A stretch of 64,000 nt of DNA from Sphingomonas sp. 32-66-10 (GTDB taxonomy: Bacteria > Pseudomonadota > Alphaproteobacteria > Sphingomonadales > Sphingomonadaceae). The position numbers were made by a program, and so were the translations under genes. Location: positions 119,620 to 183,619 of the forward strand of contig NCEF01000001.1 in the NCBI GenBank assembly GCA_002280565.1. Direction: 5' to 3'. Shown here piece by piece: positions 61,233 through 64,000 of this stretch (position 1 is the stretch's first letter; every line of letters starts with the position of its first letter). A model generated the notes under the pieces. That model was not told where the DNA came from. It worked only from the letters and a program-made list of their open reading frames with translations, and searched no databases.

Positions 61233-62461
61233 GCGATCCCGCCGACACGTCCGCCCAGCCTGCATCGCAGCAGTCCGCGCCAGCCGTCCCGCAACCCGCG
61301 CCCGCCAATCCCGCCGCCTTCCAGCTTCGCGGGCCGACGCCGCGTGTCATGCGCCTGTCGCGCAAGGCGCTCGCCGCGCTCGGCGTCGTCGCGGGCCTCG
61401 GCATCGGCGGCTCGCTGTGGTTCGCGCTCGCGCCCAAAGGAGAGAGGTCGGGAAAGGAACTCTACAGCACCGAAAGCCGAACGACCGCCGAGACCATCAC
61501 TTCGGGGCCGAAGGACTATGGTCAGGTGCCCAAACTCGGCGGGCCGCTTCCCGGCGATCTCGGGCGGCCGATCCTCTCGGCGCGGGAGCGCGGGGAGAAC
61601 GTGCCTGTCCCGCCGATGGGGAGCGGACAGCCCGACCCCCGCGTCCAGGCCGAAGAAGCCGCGCGCCAGCGCGCCCAACAGGAACGTGACGCCGCCCGCA
61701 CGGCCAGCCTGTTCCTCGGTGGCAGCGGCACGGGCGGCACGGCTGCATTGCCGATGATCGGCACCGCACTGGATTCCGCCGCCGCATCGCAGCCCGCCGA
61801 GACACCGCAGGGCGATCAGGCCGGCAAGCGGGCCTTCATGGCGCAGGCGTCGAACCAGCGCACCGTGAGCGTCGAGCGGCTGACCGCACCGGCATCGCCC
61901 AATATCGTGCAGGCCGGCAGCATCATCCCCGCCGCGCTCATTACCGGCGTCCGTTCCGATCTTCCCGGTCAGATCACCGCCCAGGTCACGCAGAACGTCT
62001 ATGACAGCCCCACCGGGCGCATCCTGCTCATTCCGCAGGGCGCGCGGCTGATCGGCGAATATGACAGCGAGGTCGCGGCCGAACAGACCCGCGTGTTGCT
62101 GGCATGGGACCGGCTCCTGTTGCCGGATGGCCGCTCGATCGTGCTGGAACGCCAGCCCGGCGCCGACGCCGCAGGTTTTGCGGGGCTACAGGATCGCATC
62201 AACCAGCATTGGGGCAATCTGCTGAAGGCCGCCGCCGTCTCGACGTTGCTCAGCGTCGGGGCCGAGTTGGGCGCGGATAGTGACGACGACCTCACCCGCG
62301 CGCTGCGTCGCGGCTCGCAGGACACCATCAACCAGACCGGCCAGCAGATCGTGCGGCGGCAATTGAATGTGCAGCCGACGCTCACCATCCGGCCGGGCCA
62401 TCCGCTCCACGTCATTATCACGCGGGATTTGATCCTCGAACCTATCGGAGCCGCACGATGA
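61229..62461 (+). CDS. trbI: conjugal transfer protein TrbI (VirB10-like)
   Basis: The VirB10-like protein that spans the envelope (410 residues). A short cytoplasmic part is followed by a membrane segment (about 48-68), a Pro/Gln-rich periplasmic stretch (about 80-200), and the conserved TrbI domain with AGSIIPAALITGVRSDLPGQ, VYDSPTGRILLIPQGARLIG and the C-terminal ITRDLILEP end. It begins with GTG overlapping the trbG stop and overlaps the DUF2274 gene by 4 nt. Confidence 0.95.
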   Translation: MSDPADTSAQPASQQSAPAVPQPAPANPAAFQLRGPTPRVMRLSRKALAALGVVAGLGIGGSLWFALAPKGERSGKELYSTESRTTAETITSGPKDYGQVPKLGGPLPGDLGRPILSARERGENVPVPPMGSGQPDPRVQAEEAARQRAQQERDAARTASLFLGGSGTGGTAALPMIGTALDSAAASQPAETPQGDQAGKRAFMAQASNQRTVSVERLTAPASPNIVQAGSIIPAALITGVRSDLPGQITAQVTQNVYDSPTGRILLIPQGARLIGEYDSEVAAEQTRVLLAWDRLLLPDGRSIVLERQPGADAAGFAGLQDRINQHWGNLLKAAAVSTLLSVGAELGADSDDDLTRALRRGSQDTINQTGQQIVRRQLNVQPTLTIRPGHPLHVIITRDLILEPIGAAR

Positions 62462-62679
62462 CGAAACTGAAGCTGGGGCCGCTCGCCGACGATCGGCCGG
62501 TAAAACTCGCCGTGGAGTTACTCGCCGCCGTCCATCGCGACTTGCAAGCCTATGCCGCCGCGCTCGCCGCCGAAACCGGGGAGGTGCCAGCCCCGCCTGA
62601 GAAGCTGATCGCACCGATGGTCGCCCGGTTCATGGCGACCGATCGGGCGTTTCGGCGGCAGCGCGCGCAAGGGGACTGA
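62458..62679 (+). CDS. DUF2274 domain-containing protein
   Basis: A 73-residue protein with the DUF2274 pattern: KLKLGPLADDRPVKLAVELLAAVHRDLQAYA and the end LIAPMVARFMATDRAFRRQR in segments. It regularly follows trbI in this ICE class and looks like a small RHH-like DNA-binding protein, but its role is unknown. Its start overlaps trbI, so it closes the trb operon. It converges on the entry-exclusion candidate. Confidence 0.88.
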   Translation: MTKLKLGPLADDRPVKLAVELLAAVHRDLQAYAAALAAETGEVPAPPEKLIAPMVARFMATDRAFRRQRAQGD

Positions 62680-62693
62680 AAGCGCCTTCGCGC

Positions 62694-63002
62694 TCAATTG
62701 CCAAAGAACTTCTTGTGCCGCGCTCTGCCTTCCGCCTCGGTCACGGCCATCTCGGCATTGAAGCATTCTTCGCCGCGAACCGAGCCGTCTGCGCATCCCG
62801 TGAGAATCTGGCGCGCTTCATCGAGATGCGCCGCGAAATACGGCTTGCCGCGCGGCTCGGCTGGCGCGGGGACGGTGACGGCCGGATTTGCGAGAACGGG
62901 CGTGCTTTCGACAGGGATGATTACCGGCCGGAGCACAAAGCCCCCGCCGAACCCGACGATCAGTGCGACCAGCACAGTGATTAGTATCCTGCTCCGTGTC
63001 AT
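62694..63002 (-). CDS. putative entry exclusion protein (EexN/TrbK-like)
   Basis: A 102-residue exported or membrane-anchored protein: a hydrophobic segment at about 6-26, a Pro-rich linker, then YFAAHLDEARQILTGCADGS and RGEECFNAEMAVTEAEGRA. The two cysteines and the CFNA motif resemble the EexN/TrbK entry-exclusion group that blocks redundant transfer. It has no lipobox cysteine I can see. It is encoded opposite to the trb operon, coupled by ATGA to the LysR gene upstream of it. Confidence 0.65.
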   Translation of the reverse strand: MTRSRILITVLVALIVGFGGGFVLRPVIIPVESTPVLANPAVTVPAPAEPRGKPYFAAHLDEARQILTGCADGSVRGEECFNAEMAVTEAEGRARHKKFFGN

Positions 63003-63946
63003 GGTAATTTCTTTCCCGCTTCATGATCAGATAGCTGCGGTGCCGGGATGGGTGGCAGCGAATAGCGAACGGCCACGAAATCGAGAAATCGGTGCAAGAC
63101 CGCATTTTCGTTGTCGGCCCGCCAATAGCCCGAAAAGCCGATCCGAATATGGCCGCCGGTTTCATGGACTTCGCGAAACACGACGCCTGGAATCTGGATG
63201 CCAAGGGCCGATTCCGCGACGATCGAGATGCGCCCTCCCAGCGCAATGGCGCTCAGCACCGTGTCGCGGCCAATGTCGTCCATTTCGATTTTGGGTGTAT
63301 AGCCTGGCATTCCGAGCTTCCCGAGGAGTACGTTGTGGATCTCGGGACCGGGGTCGCGCTCGGTCAGCAGGAAGCGTTCGCCGCTCAGGTCCGGCCAATG
63401 AATGCGCTCACGCGCGATGAGTGGATGACCATCCGGCAGCGCCACCAACATGCGCTCGCTCCAGAAGGGGCGGCTCACCAACCCCCGATAGGGCGTCTCG
63501 CCTGTCATGATCGCGATGTCGAGTAAGCCATTCTCGATCCCGGCCAGCAGCATATCCCGATCGCGCTCAAAGCCGGATACTTTCACCTCAGGATGGCGTT
63601 CGCCGAACTCGCTCAGCGTTGCCCGCAAGTTGCCGGCAGAAAAGGATGTATAGAAACCCACCGTGAGCTTACCGGCATGGCCGTTGTTCGTGGCGCGGAT
63701 CCAAGCGTTCAGCTCTTCGAATTCCCTGACGATGCGCTGCGCCGTCCGCAGATAGGTTCTGCCATTTGGTGTCAGCGTAGCGCCGCGCGTGTTGCGATCA
63801 AACAGCGCCAGGCCCAGCCGCTTCTCGATTTCGAGGATGTGTCGGCTGAGCGTAGCTTGTTTGATATTCATGTTCCGCGCCGCCCGGCTGAAACTGCCCG
63901 CTTCGGCCGCCGCAAGCAGGTAGCGTAGCTGGCGTAGTTCGATCAT
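62999..63946 (-). CDS. LysR family transcriptional regulator of the ICE
   Basis: A 315-residue LysR regulator. Residues 1-60 form the winged HTH (MIELRQLRYLLAAAEAGSFSRAARNMNIKQATLSRHILEIE in segments), followed by the effector domain (about 90-300). A LysR gene next to trbI is common in sphingomonad elements of this type, where it may tune the transfer genes, but direct evidence is lacking. It is the first gene of a two-gene operon with the entry-exclusion candidate; its promoter must lie after 63947. Confidence 0.9.
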   Translation of the reverse strand: MIELRQLRYLLAAAEAGSFSRAARNMNIKQATLSRHILEIEKRLGLALFDRNTRGATLTPNGRTYLRTAQRIVREFEELNAWIRATNNGHAGKLTVGFYTSFSAGNLRATLSEFGERHPEVKVSGFERDRDMLLAGIENGLLDIAIMTGETPYRGLVSRPFWSERMLVALPDGHPLIARERIHWPDLSGERFLLTERDPGPEIHNVLLGKLGMPGYTPKIEMDDIGRDTVLSAIALGGRISIVAESALGIQIPGVVFREVHETGGHIRIGFSGYWRADNENAVLHRFLDFVAVRYSLPPIPAPQLSDHEAGKKLP

Positions 63947-64000
63947 ACCTCAACTCACTTCGTTCACATCCAGTCCGCGCAAATGGATCAAGCTGGCAAC

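Overview
The window comes from a high-G+C alphaproteobacterium, most likely a sphingomonad (Sphingomonas or a close relative). The basis is the gene order around the replication origin (hemE, origin, ppsR, maf, aroE, coaE, dnaQ), the GANTC-rich origin, typical alphaproteobacterial genes (mmcB, DUF1491, DUF6489, hemJ) and a trb-type conjugative element of the kind common in sphingomonads and rhizobia. It has two halves that meet at a tRNA-Gly gene.

Positions 1-31319 are core chromosome. The left arm holds a parS-like site (3-18), mnmE, a DUF6489 gene, ogt, a dienelactone hydrolase, terC, rho, hemJ and hemE. The intergenic region at 6880-7200 has the marks of the chromosome origin: an A/T-rich stretch, five GANTC sites and DnaA boxes. 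To its right lies a tightly packed ppsR-maf-aroE-coaE-dnaQ run, then hpf-ptsN-thioesterase-DUF1491. Further right are cell-wall, repair and redox genes (SleB-type hydrolase, mmcB, Sco, PBP1A, msrB), a CDC48-type AAA ATPase, a LysR regulator, ftsK, a UbiH-type hydroxylase, a LON-domain protein and a thioredoxin-TPR chaperone. Three large palindromes of one REP-like family sit in intergenic gaps; one carries a nested palindromic insertion.

Positions 31320-64000 hold tRNA-Gly(GCC) followed by most of an integrative and conjugative element (ICE). The order is accessory cassettes, an XRE regulator and a DUF2285 protein, an HTH protein, repA with iterons, a PP-loop protein and a cytosine methyltransferase, DUF2840, traF, DUF736, a lytic transglycosylase, the relaxase, traG, an RHH protein, trbBCDEJ-trbK-trbLFGI, DUF2274, an entry-exclusion candidate and a LysR regulator. 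No integrase is inside the window, so the element probably continues past 64000.

The transfer backbone is interrupted by cargo at three places. Between repA and DUF2840 sits a PP-loop (PAPS-reductase-like) gene with a C5 methyltransferase whose coding frame appears to switch twice. Between the relaxase and traG sits a low-G+C two-gene FRG-DUF262 operon, the best candidate here for an undescribed defence system. Between the RHH gene and trbB sits an Eco29kI-like restriction-modification-Vsr module with a second RHH gene overlapping its methyltransferase. A nearly identical 22-bp motif lies at the downstream edge of the last two cargo blocks, ahead of traG and trbB.
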